Shown here in pieces: positions 9,182 to 18,896 of a DNA stretch of 64,000 bases. This DNA is from Carnobacterium mobile DSM 4848 (lineage in GTDB: Bacteria > Bacillota > Bacilli > Lactobacillales > Carnobacteriaceae). The notes under the pieces were generated by a model that had not been told where the DNA came from, did not search any database, and worked only from the letters and a program-made list of their open reading frames with translations. The DNA lies in assembly GCF_000744825.1 (NCBI RefSeq), contig NZ_JQMR01000001.1, positions 186,001 to 250,000 on the forward strand, given 5' to 3'. The position numbers were made by a program, and so were the translations under genes. Every line of letters starts with the position of its first letter. Within the stretch, counting starts at the first letter, position 1.

Positions 9182-10663
9182 ATGGAAGTTAAAATGAAAG
9201 GCATTACAAAAAGTTTTGGAACGAACTCAGTTTTGAGAGGAGTAGATATTACTCTCCGCAGCGGTGAGATCCACGCCTTAATGGGAGAAAATGGCGCGGG
9301 AAAATCAACATTGATGAATATTCTAACTGGATTGCATAAATATGATGCTGGGGAAATTTTGATTAATAATAAAAATACAGTTTATCAAAATCCTAAAGAA
9401 GCAGAAGAACATGGCGTCAGTTTTATCCATCAAGAAATGAATACGTGGCCTCAAATGACCGTTGTAGAAAATCTCTTTATCGGAAAAGAAATCAGAAATA
9501 AATTCGGCTGGCTAAATACGAAAGAAATGGAGAAAAGAGCTAAAGCTGTTTTTGAAGATTTAGGAATACAATTGGATTTGCATTTAGAAGTCCAAACATT
9601 ATCTGTAGGACAGCAACAAATGATCGAAATCGCTAAGGCTTTAATGACAAATGCACAAGTATTGATTATGGACGAACCTACTGCTGCTTTGACCGAAAGA
9701 GAGATAGAGATGCTATTTAAAATTATTATGAATCTCAAACAAAAAGGAGTAGCCATTATTTATATCTCTCATCGCATGGAAGAAATATTTAAAATCAGCG
9801 ACTGCATTACTGTCATGAGAGACGGTGTATCCATTGATACGACTAAAACAAAAAGTACAACCGTTGATGAAGTAGTTAAAAAAATGGTTGGTAGAGACCT
9901 TGAAGATTATTATCCAGAAAAGGAATCAAAGATTCGAGAAGTGCTTTTTGAAGCACGACAGTTATCAAGAAGCGGTGTTTTTAATGATATTTCTTTTACA
10001 GTTCGTCAAGGTGAAATTGTTGGGTTTTCAGGACTAATGGGCTCTGGCAGAACTGAGATCATGCGTGCCATTTTTGGTATTGATGAATTAGACAATGGTG
10101 AAATTTTTTTAGAAAAGAAAGCGCTTAAAATAAAACGGCCAAGCGATGCAATTGATAAAGGTATTGGTTTTTTAACTGAAAACCGTAAAGATGAAGGGCT
10201 TATTTTAGACTATTCGATTAAAGAGAACATTTCACTGCCTTCTATTGATGGATTTAAAAAGAGAGGGTTGATCGATACAACAGCTGAAAAAGATTTTGTT
10301 CAGTTATTGATGAAGCGATTAAATGTCAAAGCACAAAATGCTGAATTAGCCGTTTCCAATTTATCAGGCGGAAATCAGCAAAAAGTTGTTTTAGCAAAAT
10401 GGATCGGAATTGGCTCAAAAGTACTTATTTTAGACGAGCCTACTAGAGGAGTAGATGTCGGAGCTAAACGTGAAATCTATCAATTGATGAATGAATTGGC
10501 TGCTCGAGGCGTTGCCATTATTATGGTCTCCAGCGATTTACCGGAAGTACTGGGAGTTAGTGATCGCATCATCGTTGTCCACGAAGGAAATATCGCAGGT
10601 GAGCTGAATAAAGCAGAAGCAACAGAAGAAAAAATTATGAGTCTTGCAACAGGAGGATACTAA
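9182..10663 (+). CDS. rbsA: Ribose ABC transporter ATP-binding protein
   Basis: Double ABC-domain ATPase of 493 residues energising ribose uptake at the membrane. First domain: Walker A GENGAGKST, signature LSVGQQQMIEIAKAL, Walker B LIMDEPTAAL. Second domain: degenerate Walker A GLMGSGRTE, signature LSGGNQQKVVLAKW, Walker B LILDEPTRGVDVG; a weakened second-domain Walker A is normal for RbsA-type proteins. Start ATG follows TTAGGAGGTC. It ends 1 base before the rbsC start. Confidence 0.96.
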   Translation: MEVKMKGITKSFGTNSVLRGVDITLRSGEIHALMGENGAGKSTLMNILTGLHKYDAGEILINNKNTVYQNPKEAEEHGVSFIHQEMNTWPQMTVVENLFIGKEIRNKFGWLNTKEMEKRAKAVFEDLGIQLDLHLEVQTLSVGQQQMIEIAKALMTNAQVLIMDEPTAALTEREIEMLFKIIMNLKQKGVAIIYISHRMEEIFKISDCITVMRDGVSIDTTKTKSTTVDEVVKKMVGRDLEDYYPEKESKIREVLFEARQLSRSGVFNDISFTVRQGEIVGFSGLMGSGRTEIMRAIFGIDELDNGEIFLEKKALKIKRPSDAIDKGIGFLTENRKDEGLILDYSIKENISLPSIDGFKKRGLIDTTAEKDFVQLLMKRLNVKAQNAELAVSNLSGGNQQKVVLAKWIGIGSKVLILDEPTRGVDVGAKREIYQLMNELAARGVAIIMVSSDLPEVLGVSDRIIVVHEGNIAGELNKAEATEEKIMSLATGGY

Positions 10664-10664
10664 T

Positions 10665-11633
10665 ATGAGTTCAGAGGTAAAGAAAGTTCAGTTAGAAGAA
10701 CAAAAAAAGCAAAAAAAAGACATCATTGGAAAACTAGGACCGTTATTAGCTTTAGCTGTTTTATTTATTTTTGTAACGATTTTAAATCCTGGCTTTGTCG
10801 CTCCTACTAATTTACTCAATTTATTAAGGCAAGTTTCAACAAATGCTTTGATAGCATTTGGAATGACTTTTGTTATCCTGACTGGCGGTATAGATTTATC
10901 TGTTGGTTCAACGTTAGCATTAAGCAGTGCTTTAATGGCAGGGAGCATTGTAGCAGGGTTAGATCCATTTTTGGCAATGGTATTGGCAGTTATTGTCGGC
11001 GGATTGCTTGGCGGATTTAACGGGCTATTAATTACTAAGGGAAAAATGGCACCTTTTATTGCCACATTGGCAACGATGACTATTTTTCGCGGAGCAACAT
11101 TAGTTTTTACGGATGGGAATCCAATTACAGGTATCGGCGATAGCTTTATCTTTAAATTTGTAGGTCGTGGTTATTTATTTGGTATTCCATTTCCTGTTAT
11201 TTTAATGGCTATCTGTTTTGTCATTTTATATGTTTTATTACATAAAATGACGTTTGGTAGAAAAACATTTGCGATAGGAGGGAATGAGAAAGCAGCATTT
11301 ATTGCTGGTATTAAGAGTGACCGTATTAAAATAGCAATCTATTCTATTTCAGGAATGATGGCTTCTATTGCCGGTATTATTATCACATCTCGTTTAAATT
11401 CAGCACAACCTACAGCAGGACAAGCTTATGAAATGGACGCTATTGCTTCTGTTGTATTGGGTGGAACTAGTTTGTCTGGCGGTCGTGGAAGAATAGTTGG
11501 AACGTTGATTGGAGCTTTGATCATGGGCACATTGAATAATGGGCTAAATCTGTTAGGTGTATCTAGCTTTTATCAACAAATTGTTAAAGGAATCGTTATT
11601 ATCATCGCAGTATTGTTAGATAGAAAAAAATAG
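10665..11633 (+). CDS. rbsC: Ribose ABC transporter permease
   Basis: Membrane permease of about 322 residues, BPD_transp_2 type, with a charged cytoplasmic N-terminus and about 8-10 membrane segments. Family features include GMTFVILTGGIDLSVGS, GGLLGGFNGLLITKGKM and VLGGTSLSGGRGRIVGTLIG near the C-terminus. ATG at 10665 has AGGAGG at 10651-10656; an in-frame codon at 10644 falls inside rbsA. It works with RbsA and RbsB. Confidence 0.96.
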   Translation: MSSEVKKVQLEEQKKQKKDIIGKLGPLLALAVLFIFVTILNPGFVAPTNLLNLLRQVSTNALIAFGMTFVILTGGIDLSVGSTLALSSALMAGSIVAGLDPFLAMVLAVIVGGLLGGFNGLLITKGKMAPFIATLATMTIFRGATLVFTDGNPITGIGDSFIFKFVGRGYLFGIPFPVILMAICFVILYVLLHKMTFGRKTFAIGGNEKAAFIAGIKSDRIKIAIYSISGMMASIAGIIITSRLNSAQPTAGQAYEMDAIASVVLGGTSLSGGRGRIVGTLIGALIMGTLNNGLNLLGVSSFYQQIVKGIVIIIAVLLDRKK

Positions 11634-11652
11634 AAAACAGGAGGAATAGACG

Positions 11653-12588
11653 ATGAAAAAATTAGTTGGATTTGCAGCAGCTTTACTCTTTTTAGGTGGA
11701 TGCGGAAGCGCAACATTAGAAGGAGAAAATACAGGTTCTGATACGGCAAAAGAAAAAGACGCATCAGATTTAGTAGTAGGGGTTTCACTATCAACATTAA
11801 ATAATCCATTTTTTATTTCAGTTAAAGAAGGAATTACAGATGTAGCAGATGACAAAGGCTCTCAGGTAAAAGTATTAGATGCTCAAGATGATACATCAAA
11901 ACAAAGCAACGACGTAGATGACTTGATCCAACAAGGAGTAGATATTTTATTGATCAATCCAGTCGACTCATCTGCCATTACACCAGCTGTTGAAGCGGCT
12001 AATAGTGCTGGTATTCCAGTAATCGCGATTGACCGTTCAAGTGAAGGCGGAGAAGTAGTGACGTTGGTGGCATCTGATAATGAAGAAGGCGGGAAAATGG
12101 CCGCACAGTATATTGAAGAAATTTCAGGTACCAAAGCAAAAGTTGCTGAATTAGAAGGCATCCCTGGAGCTTCTGCAACAAGAGAACGAGGAAAAGGATT
12201 TAATGATTACGCAAAAGACAAATTAGATTTAGTTGACAAACAAACAGCTAATTTTGACCGTGCAGAAGGATTAACGGTTATGGAAAACATGTTACAATCA
12301 AAACCAGAAATTAAAGCTGTTTTTGCTCAAAATGATGAAATGGCATTAGGAGCGATTGAGGCCATTGAAGCAGCAGGTAAAACAGGAAAAATTCAAGTAG
12401 TAGGTTTTGATGGAACAGATGATGGACTAGATGCAATCGAAGCTGGTACATTGAGCGCAACAGTTGCTCAACAACCTGAAGAAATGGGTAAGTTAGCTAT
12501 GCAAGCAGCATATGACCATTTTTCTGGTAAAAAAGTAGAAAAATCCATTGCTTCACCTTTAGAATTAATCAAAAGCGGACAAAAATAA
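11653..12588 (+). CDS. rbsB: Ribose-binding lipoprotein
   Basis: Substrate-binding component of the ribose ABC importer, 311 residues, anchored outside the membrane as a lipoprotein. A short signal peptide ends in the lipobox LGGC (Cys17). The mature part is a type I periplasmic-binding-protein fold with VGVSLSTLNNPFFISVKEG, LINPVDSSAITPAVEAA, VIAIDRSS and FAQNDEMALGAIEAI, all typical of RbsB. The start follows CAGGAGGAATAGACG. It closes the operon before a terminator. Confidence 0.95.
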   Translation: MKKLVGFAAALLFLGGCGSATLEGENTGSDTAKEKDASDLVVGVSLSTLNNPFFISVKEGITDVADDKGSQVKVLDAQDDTSKQSNDVDDLIQQGVDILLINPVDSSAITPAVEAANSAGIPVIAIDRSSEGGEVVTLVASDNEEGGKMAAQYIEEISGTKAKVAELEGIPGASATRERGKGFNDYAKDKLDLVDKQTANFDRAEGLTVMENMLQSKPEIKAVFAQNDEMALGAIEAIEAAGKTGKIQVVGFDGTDDGLDAIEAGTLSATVAQQPEEMGKLAMQAAYDHFSGKKVEKSIASPLELIKSGQK

Positions 12589-12604
12589 ATTATAATGATG
12601 GAAT

Positions 12605-12657
12605 AAAACCCAATAAAAGGAGTGCCATAAACAGCCTCCCTTTTATTGGGTTTTTAC
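12605..12657 (+). terminator. rbs operon terminator
   Basis: Perfect 16-bp arms AAAACCCAATAAAAGG (12605-12620) and CCTTTTATTGGGTTTT (12639-12654) followed by T residues, 16 bases after rbsB. The 180 bases after it, before nagA, show no gene. Confidence 0.9.
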
Positions 12658-12835
12658 TATTATATAGCTTAATAAAGCAAGTCGCCTAATGACAGCAATG
12701 TTTAATTTTACCGAATGGAATCGTTACAGTGCGAATTGTTTTACTTAGGAATTTAGTAGCGGTAGTCTAAAAGAAAGGAAAGGGTTTTTATAAGCTTTTT
12801 CTTCTTTAAGATTATTTAAAATACGAGTGAAAAAA

Positions 12836-13905
12836 ATGTCGAAATATATTTTTGCAGAGAAGTTTTATTTTGAAAATGAAACAGTTGGACCGGATTTTTT
12901 AGAAATTAAAGATGGAAAATTCGGCGCATATACGAAAGAAAAACCTGCTGAACCTGCTGAAATTTTAGATTATACTGGTCAATGGGTTGCTCCTGGTTTA
13001 GTAGACACACATATCCACGGATTTGAAAATCACGATATGATGGATACAGATGCTGAAGGGTTAAATGTTATTTCAAAAGAATTGCTTTCTTGCGGAGTAA
13101 CTTCTTTCTTAGCAACGACTTTGACGGCTGAAACAGAAACGTTGAATCAAGTTGTTGAAATGATCGGAAAGAATATGACTGAAGTACAAGGTGCTAAAAT
13201 AAAAGAGATCTTTTTAGAAGGACCATTTTTTGCTGAAAAGCACAAAGGAGCGCAAAATCTTCACTATTTTAGTGATCCTTCAATTGATAAGTTAAAAAAA
13301 TGGCAGGAATTATCAAATCATCATATCAAAAAAATAGCTGTTGCACCTGAAAGAAAAGGAGCTAGTGAATTTGTTGAATATGCAGTTAAAGAAAAGATTG
13401 CGGTCGCTTTAGGTCATAGCGATGCAACTTATGCACAAGCAAAAACAGCAGTAGAGAAAGGAGCCACCATTTTTGTTCACACGTATAACGGTATGAGTCC
13501 TTTGCATCATCGTGAACCTGGAATGGTAGGAGCTGCGATGAATTTGAAAGATGTTTTTGCTTAACTAATTTGTGACGGACACCATGTTCATCCTGCAGCT
13601 GCCAATATATTGATGAATGTTCGCGGACGAAAAGAAACGGTTATGATCACAGATTGCATGATGGCTGGCGGTATGCCGAATGGACAATATAATTTAGGCG
13701 AATTTGCGGTTGAAGTAAAAGAAGGAGCTGCCCGTTTGGAAGATGGAACACTGGCCGGCAATATTCTAAAATTGAAAGATGCGGTAAAATAGCTGCTGGT
13801 TATGCTGCTGATTTTATTGTTTTAGATTCAAGTTTAAATTTAAAAGCAACATTTTTAAATGGAGAATGCCGCTACCAGTATGATGGCAATTTAACAGGGA
13901 CATAA
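12836..13905 (+). pseudogene. nagA: Broken N-acetylglucosamine-6-phosphate deacetylase
   Basis: Remnant of NagA, which deacetylates GlcNAc-6-phosphate in the cytoplasm. Conserved parts are clear: metal motif DTHIHGFENHD, EGPFF, ALGHSDA, HTYNGMSPLHHREPG and TDCMMAGG. Two lesions are seen. First, an in-frame TAA at 13562-13564 where the family has Glu (context VFA-stop-LICDGHHVHPAA); the frame then continues unchanged. Second, after LKDAVK a TAG at 13790 coincides with a jump to another frame (from 13792: AAGYAADFIVLDSS... to a TAA at 13903), with an estimated 35 residues of normal NagA missing, meaning an out-of-frame deletion. The remaining 356 codons compare with about 380 in the family. Start ATG 12836 has only a weak ribosome site; a GTG at 12827 is an alternative. 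Confidence 0.9.
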
Positions 13906-13923
13906 TTTAACATCCTTATGAAT

Positions 13924-13975
13924 AAAAACAAGTAAGAAATTCAGAGAAACTACTTCTGATTCCTTACTTGTTTTT
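13924..13975. terminator. Bidirectional terminator between nagA remnant and gntR
   Basis: Perfect 13-bp arms AAAAACAAGTAAG (13924-13936) and CTTACTTGTTTTT (13963-13975), with a TCAGA/TCTGA pair inside. A-rich on the left and T-rich on the right, it can stop transcripts from both convergent genes. Confidence 0.85.
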
Positions 13976-13977
13976 TC

Positions 13978-14682
13978 TTACCAATTTTTAGCTAAAGCAA
14001 AAAATTTAGCATGTTTATAGTTATGAATAACTCTTGAATGATTAAAAAGTGTTCCATTAGAAAGATAAACCGTTTCTTCGATAACTAAAGAAGGATCTGC
14101 TTCTGTTAACTGAAGATGATCACTATCCATTTTGGCTAATTTTTCAACGGAAATATATTTGTCAGCAAAGCCGATAGTTAAATTCAAATCATTTTCGATG
14201 TAACCATAAATGGAGTTTTCAGCAATTTCTCTCCCTAAATAAGGGATAATCGTTTTGTTGAAATAACTGTATTCAATTGAGAAAGGTTCGTTTTCAATAT
14301 AACGCATCCGGTGGACAAAATAAACGGGTGTGCCAATTTCGCAGTGCAGTTTTTGGCTGATTTCTTCATCTGCCTCTAATTGTTCTAGCTCAATCACTTT
14401 AGAATGTGTCTCTTTACTTTTAAATTCTTCCTTAAAGCCTCTGATAGAGTTGATCGTAATGGTGTCAGGATAGACCGGTTTACGAATATAAATCCCGCTG
14501 CCTTGAACCCGATAAAGAATGCTCTTGTCAACCAGCACGTCGATTGCACTTCGCAATGTATTGCGGCTGACATTGTATTCAGTCATTAGTTTATCTTCAG
14601 TTGGTAAACGAAGTTCGTTTTTATACTTTCCTTGCGCCACTTCTTCTAAAAGTTGATCAGCAACTTGTCTATATTTTCTCAT
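13978..14682 (-). CDS. GntR-family regulator with UTRA domain
   Basis: HutC-type GntR regulator of about 234 residues. The winged helix-turn-helix is at the N-terminus (RLPTEDKLMTEYNVSRNTLRSAIDVLVD) and the UTRA ligand-binding domain follows (TPVYFVHRMRYIENEPFSIEYSYF). Two adjacent ATG codons at 14685 and 14682 are possible; 14682 is taken because it lies 7 bases from GAGG. It is the third gene after the GH1 and PTS IIC genes on the same strand and is likely their regulator, with a phosphorylated beta-glucoside as effector. The effector is inference. Confidence 0.88.
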   Translation of the reverse strand: MRKYRQVADQLLEEVAQGKYKNELRLPTEDKLMTEYNVSRNTLRSAIDVLVDKSILYRVQGSGIYIRKPVYPDTITINSIRGFKEEFKSKETHSKVIELEQLEADEEISQKLHCEIGTPVYFVHRMRYIENEPFSIEYSYFNKTIIPYLGREIAENSIYGYIENDLNLTIGFADKYISVEKLAKMDSDHLQLTEADPSLVIEETVYLSNGTLFNHSRVIHNYKHAKFFALAKNW

Positions 14683-14748
14683 CATTTGTCCTCGTTTCAA
14701 TAATTAATAAATAGAGTGATTCTGTTATCTTTCAGTATAGCGAAAGGA

Positions 14749-14780
14749 AAAGGATTAAACCAGCAGCGGTTTAATCCTTT
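14749..14780 (-). terminator. Hairpin between PTS IIC and gntR
   Basis: Perfect 13-bp inverted repeat AAAGGATTAAACC (14749-14761) and GGTTTAATCCTTT (14768-14780) starts 8 bases after the PTS gene stops. On the minus strand the tract after it is only pyrimidine-rich, so partial termination that lowers gntR expression is the likely effect. Confidence 0.65.
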
Positions 14781-14788
14781 CAAATTTT

Positions 14789-16147
14789 TTATACGTTGCT
14801 TTCATTTGCAAATTCTAAATTAGGATCAGCATCTTGTTCTGTTGCTTCTATCTCAGCTTCTTCTAATATGAATTGTTTGTCTTGTTTCATTAGGAAAGGA
14901 TAATAGATTCCTGCAGAAGTTAAAATAATGATCAATTGAATGACTAATCCTTGCCAGCCGCTTAATAGAAAACCGGATATCAGCGGAGGAGTGGTCCAAG
15001 GAACTTGTACTGCATTAAAGGGTTGAATGAAGCCGATGATGATTGCACCATAAGTAATTAAAACAGCAGCTAATGGAACTAGAATAAAAGGAATCAACAT
15101 AATGGGGTTGAAGACAATCGGTAATCCATAAATAACTGGTTCATTAATATTAAAAAGGCCTGGCACGATAGAAATTTTAGAAATTTCTTTTAATCGTTTT
15201 GATTTAGCAAATATTAATGCAGCAATCAACAACCCGATCGTAATACCTTGTCCGCCAAATTTAGCAAATACATCAATTAATTGGACAGTCATAATTTTAG
15301 CATTTTCTCCTACTACAAGTTGTTGTCCAGAATCAATGACTGCTTGATTGTCTAAAGCATTGGCTGTCAAAATAGGTCCCATGATTCCCATTACGATGTT
15401 AGGACCATGAATACCGGCCCAGAACAGGATGGACATCAAGAAAGTGATAAAGAGTCCGCCAGGTAAGGTGTCTGAAACATTTTGAATAGGTGTTTGCAAT
15501 ATTTTGAAAATAAGTTCAGTTAAAGATACGCCGGCGAATTTATTTGTTAAGATGTAAACGATCATTGAGCCAAACATCACTACAGCGCCTGGTATCATAG
15601 CAGAAAAGGCATTCGCTACACCGGGAGGTACTGTATCTGGCATTTTAATTCGAATATCGCGCTTAATAAAGAAGGCAAATACCTTGGCGACAATAACAGC
15701 AACGATAATGGCTGTGATAATCCCATTTCCGCCTGTCCAGCCTTTAGGAATCACGCCAGCGATTGTTTCGCCGCTTTCAGTTACTGCAAAAGAATCCGTT
15801 AAAATCAGGAAAGACACTAATGATAAGATAGCTGTACTAATAGGATCAACTTTTTCACTTTTAGAATATGTATAAGCTATTCCTAAAACAGCTACAACTG
15901 CTAAGATATCAAAAGTCGAACCGGCTACTTGGTTCAAGGGAGCAGACCAGTCAGCACCAAATAAATTTGACAACCAAGTATCCCATTGAGGAATCGGGAA
16001 GTTGGCAATCAAAAGAAAAAGAGACCCCACAAGGGTAATCGGCATAGTTAATAAGAAACCATCTTTAATGGCCATCATGGTTTTGGTGTTAACGAATTTC
16101 AAAAAGGGGTCCAGCAGTTTGTTGAAAAATTCATTAAACTTGTTCAA
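14789..16147 (-). CDS. PTS cellobiose-type IIC permease
   Basis: Membrane IIC subunit of a lactose/cellobiose-family phosphotransferase system, about 452 residues with around ten membrane segments. Family landmarks are TMMAIKDGFLLTMPITLVGS, GGQGITIGLL, FNINEPVIYGLPIVFNPIM and VPWTTPPLISGFLLSGW. TTG at 16147 is chosen: GGAGG ends 8 bases before it, while a TTG at 16162 overlaps that site. It imports and, with IIA and IIB proteins, phosphorylates a beta-glucoside such as cellobiose. No IIA or IIB gene is in the window, so those must come from elsewhere. It lies 37 bases after the phospho-glycosidase gene. Confidence 0.92.
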   Translation of the reverse strand: MNKFNEFFNKLLDPFLKFVNTKTMMAIKDGFLLTMPITLVGSLFLLIANFPIPQWDTWLSNLFGADWSAPLNQVAGSTFDILAVVAVLGIAYTYSKSEKVDPISTAILSLVSFLILTDSFAVTESGETIAGVIPKGWTGGNGIITAIIVAVIVAKVFAFFIKRDIRIKMPDTVPPGVANAFSAMIPGAVVMFGSMIVYILTNKFAGVSLTELIFKILQTPIQNVSDTLPGGLFITFLMSILFWAGIHGPNIVMGIMGPILTANALDNQAVIDSGQQLVVGENAKIMTVQLIDVFAKFGGQGITIGLLIAALIFAKSKRLKEISKISIVPGLFNINEPVIYGLPIVFNPIMLIPFILVPLAAVLITYGAIIIGFIQPFNAVQVPWTTPPLISGFLLSGWQGLVIQLIIILTSAGIYYPFLMKQDKQFILEEAEIEATEQDADPNLEFANESNV

Positions 16148-16184
16148 GATTTTTTCCTCCAATATTTTTTTATTTTTACACTAA

Positions 16185-17651
<1,467 letters not shown>

Positions 17652-17654
17652 TTA

Positions 17655-17683
17655 AGTGTAACCGATTTCCGAGAAAATGTAAA
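17655..17683 (-). promoter_or_regulatory. Phospho-glucosidase operon promoter with cre-like site
   Basis: On the minus strand TTTACA (17683-17678) and TACACT (17660-17655) are 17 bases apart. Between and over them lies GGAAATCGGTTACA (17670-17657), which fits the CcpA cre pattern TGWNANCGNTNWCA except for its first base. Placement over the -10 box would allow catabolite repression. Confidence 0.6.
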
Positions 17684-17774
17684 CCCTTTCTTTTAATTCG
17701 TTATATTCGTAAGATTTTCTGTTCTGCTTTATACTAAAAATTGTAGAAAGTTGCATAAAAAGGAGGTGGACAAG

Positions 17775-18098
17775 ATGAAAAAAGAATTTTTACAACTAGC
17801 TGAAAAAACATTTGAATGCCAAAGAGTTTGTAATGAATGTTTCGATGCTTGTCTTGAAGAAGAAGATGTAAAGATGATGGTGGATTGTATTCGCTTGGAT
17901 CGTGAATGTGCCGATATTTGTTCTTTTGTCACAACGATTATTAGCCGTCAAAGTGCAATGACTTCTGATTTATTAGCTTTATGTGCAAATATTTGTCAAG
18001 CATGCGGAAAAGAGTGCGAAAAGCATGACATGGATCACTGCCAACGCTGTGCGAAAGTTTGCCTAGAATGTGCAGAATTATGCCGTCAAGCAGTATAA
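17775..18098 (+). CDS. Small Cys-rich four-helix protein (DUF326, copper-storage type)
   Basis: Protein of 107 residues built of short helices rich in Cys and His: CQRVCNECFDACLE, CIRLDRECADICSF, CANICQACGKECEKH, CQRCAKVCLECAELC. This pattern is that of DUF326/Csp-like four-helix bundles, some of which store Cu(I) through Cys-lined cores. ATG at 17775 follows AAGGAGGTG; an in-frame ATG at 17751 precedes that site and is rejected. No export signal, so cytosolic. It has its own terminator and is divergent from the phospho-glucosidase operon. Copper binding is from family knowledge only. Confidence 0.85.
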   Translation: MKKEFLQLAEKTFECQRVCNECFDACLEEEDVKMMVDCIRLDRECADICSFVTTIISRQSAMTSDLLALCANICQACGKECEKHDMDHCQRCAKVCLECAELCRQAV

Positions 18099-18145
18099 CT
18101 AAAACAAACATAACAGAACTCAATTGTAATTGTTAGAGTATTGCG

Positions 18146-18186
18146 ACACTTGTAAGCCATGTATTCTCAAGGTCTACAAGTGTTTT
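18146..18186 (+). terminator. Terminator after the DUF326 gene
   Basis: Perfect 9-bp arms ACACTTGTA (18146-18154) and TACAAGTGT (18175-18183) followed by T residues. Confidence 0.75.
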
Positions 18187-18506
18187 AGACATTTTTCCGT
18201 CACAATTAAGTGAAAAATAACAGGTTTATGAATTTATCGTTTCCTTATTAAAAAAATCAATGTTATAATCACTTCAAGTTAAAGAATATGTGAATTCTCT
18301 AATATTTCTCATAATATTAAGAGTACTATTTTTTACTTCTTCGCTTTACTTTTCATCCACTACATTAGTCATTCGACTAAATTTACCATTATTTTGTATC
18401 ACATTTTCATAAAGTTTTTGCCTTATGTTTTAGAAGCAGAAAAATAAAGTAAAAATCAATTGCTGCTTTTTCCAATTTTCACCTTACCTTTATTTAGTTT
18501 ACCCTC

Positions 18507-18647
18507 ATAGTGAATACTCTTTAGAAAAAATTCTGTAAGTAATCACAGCACCCTCTCACAAAGTGCCTCCATACAATGTGTTTCTATCACATTTCTTATA
18601 GAAGCATAACCCTCTAATCAATACCAATACTAAAGAGTATTCACTAT
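18507..18647. repeat. 141-base segment with 18-bp perfect terminal inverted repeats
   Basis: ATAGTGAATACTCTTTAG (18507-18524) is the exact reverse complement of CTAAAGAGTATTCACTAT (18630-18647), 105 bases apart. No flanking target duplication is evident. It could be a degenerate MITE-like insertion or a long-range RNA/DNA fold in the leader. Confidence 0.75.
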
Positions 18648-18727
18648 TTTAAATCATTATAAACTATATTCTAGCTTCAACTACTATTCATCAGTTAACA
18701 ATTTTCTTCTACTTACTTTCTTCGAGT

Positions 18728-18739
18728 GAGAACGTTCTC
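18728..18739. promoter_or_regulatory. Palindrome GAGAACGTTCTC
   Basis: Perfect 12-bp palindrome centred on CG about 160 bases before the first polysaccharide gene. The shape resembles LacI-family operators, but no bound regulator can be named. Confidence 0.4.
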
Positions 18740-18896
18740 CAAAATAATTATCTCCCTATCAATCTTTACACCTCATTTTCTTATCCTTATTATCGGAAAC
18801 CCTTTCATTAAAAAATGTTTCATTAAGTTTATTTGTTTTACCCTTTTTTAAAGAATAAAAATCTAGTGATAAAAATACATCTTACAGGAGGAAATT

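Larger units (their letters stand above)
18190..18896 (+). other. Non-coding leader of the polysaccharide operon
   Basis: About 700 bases, strongly AT-rich, with no credible reading frame. A TATAAT at 18264-18269 is the best -10 candidate but has a poor -35, so a long untranslated leader is possible. It holds a pair of 18-bp inverted repeats (18507-18647) and a 12-bp palindrome (18728-18739), listed separately. A good ribosome site ACAGGAGGAAATT ends it. Confidence 0.5.

Noticed and set aside
12827-13792. Two separate small genes in the nagA region
   Set aside because: They are in the same frame and join into one NagA sequence across a single stop codon, so one pseudogene explains them better.
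18728-18739. LexA/SOS box
   Set aside because: GAGAACGTTCTC lacks the CGAAC-N4-GTTCG arrangement of Gram-positive LexA sites, and no SOS gene follows.
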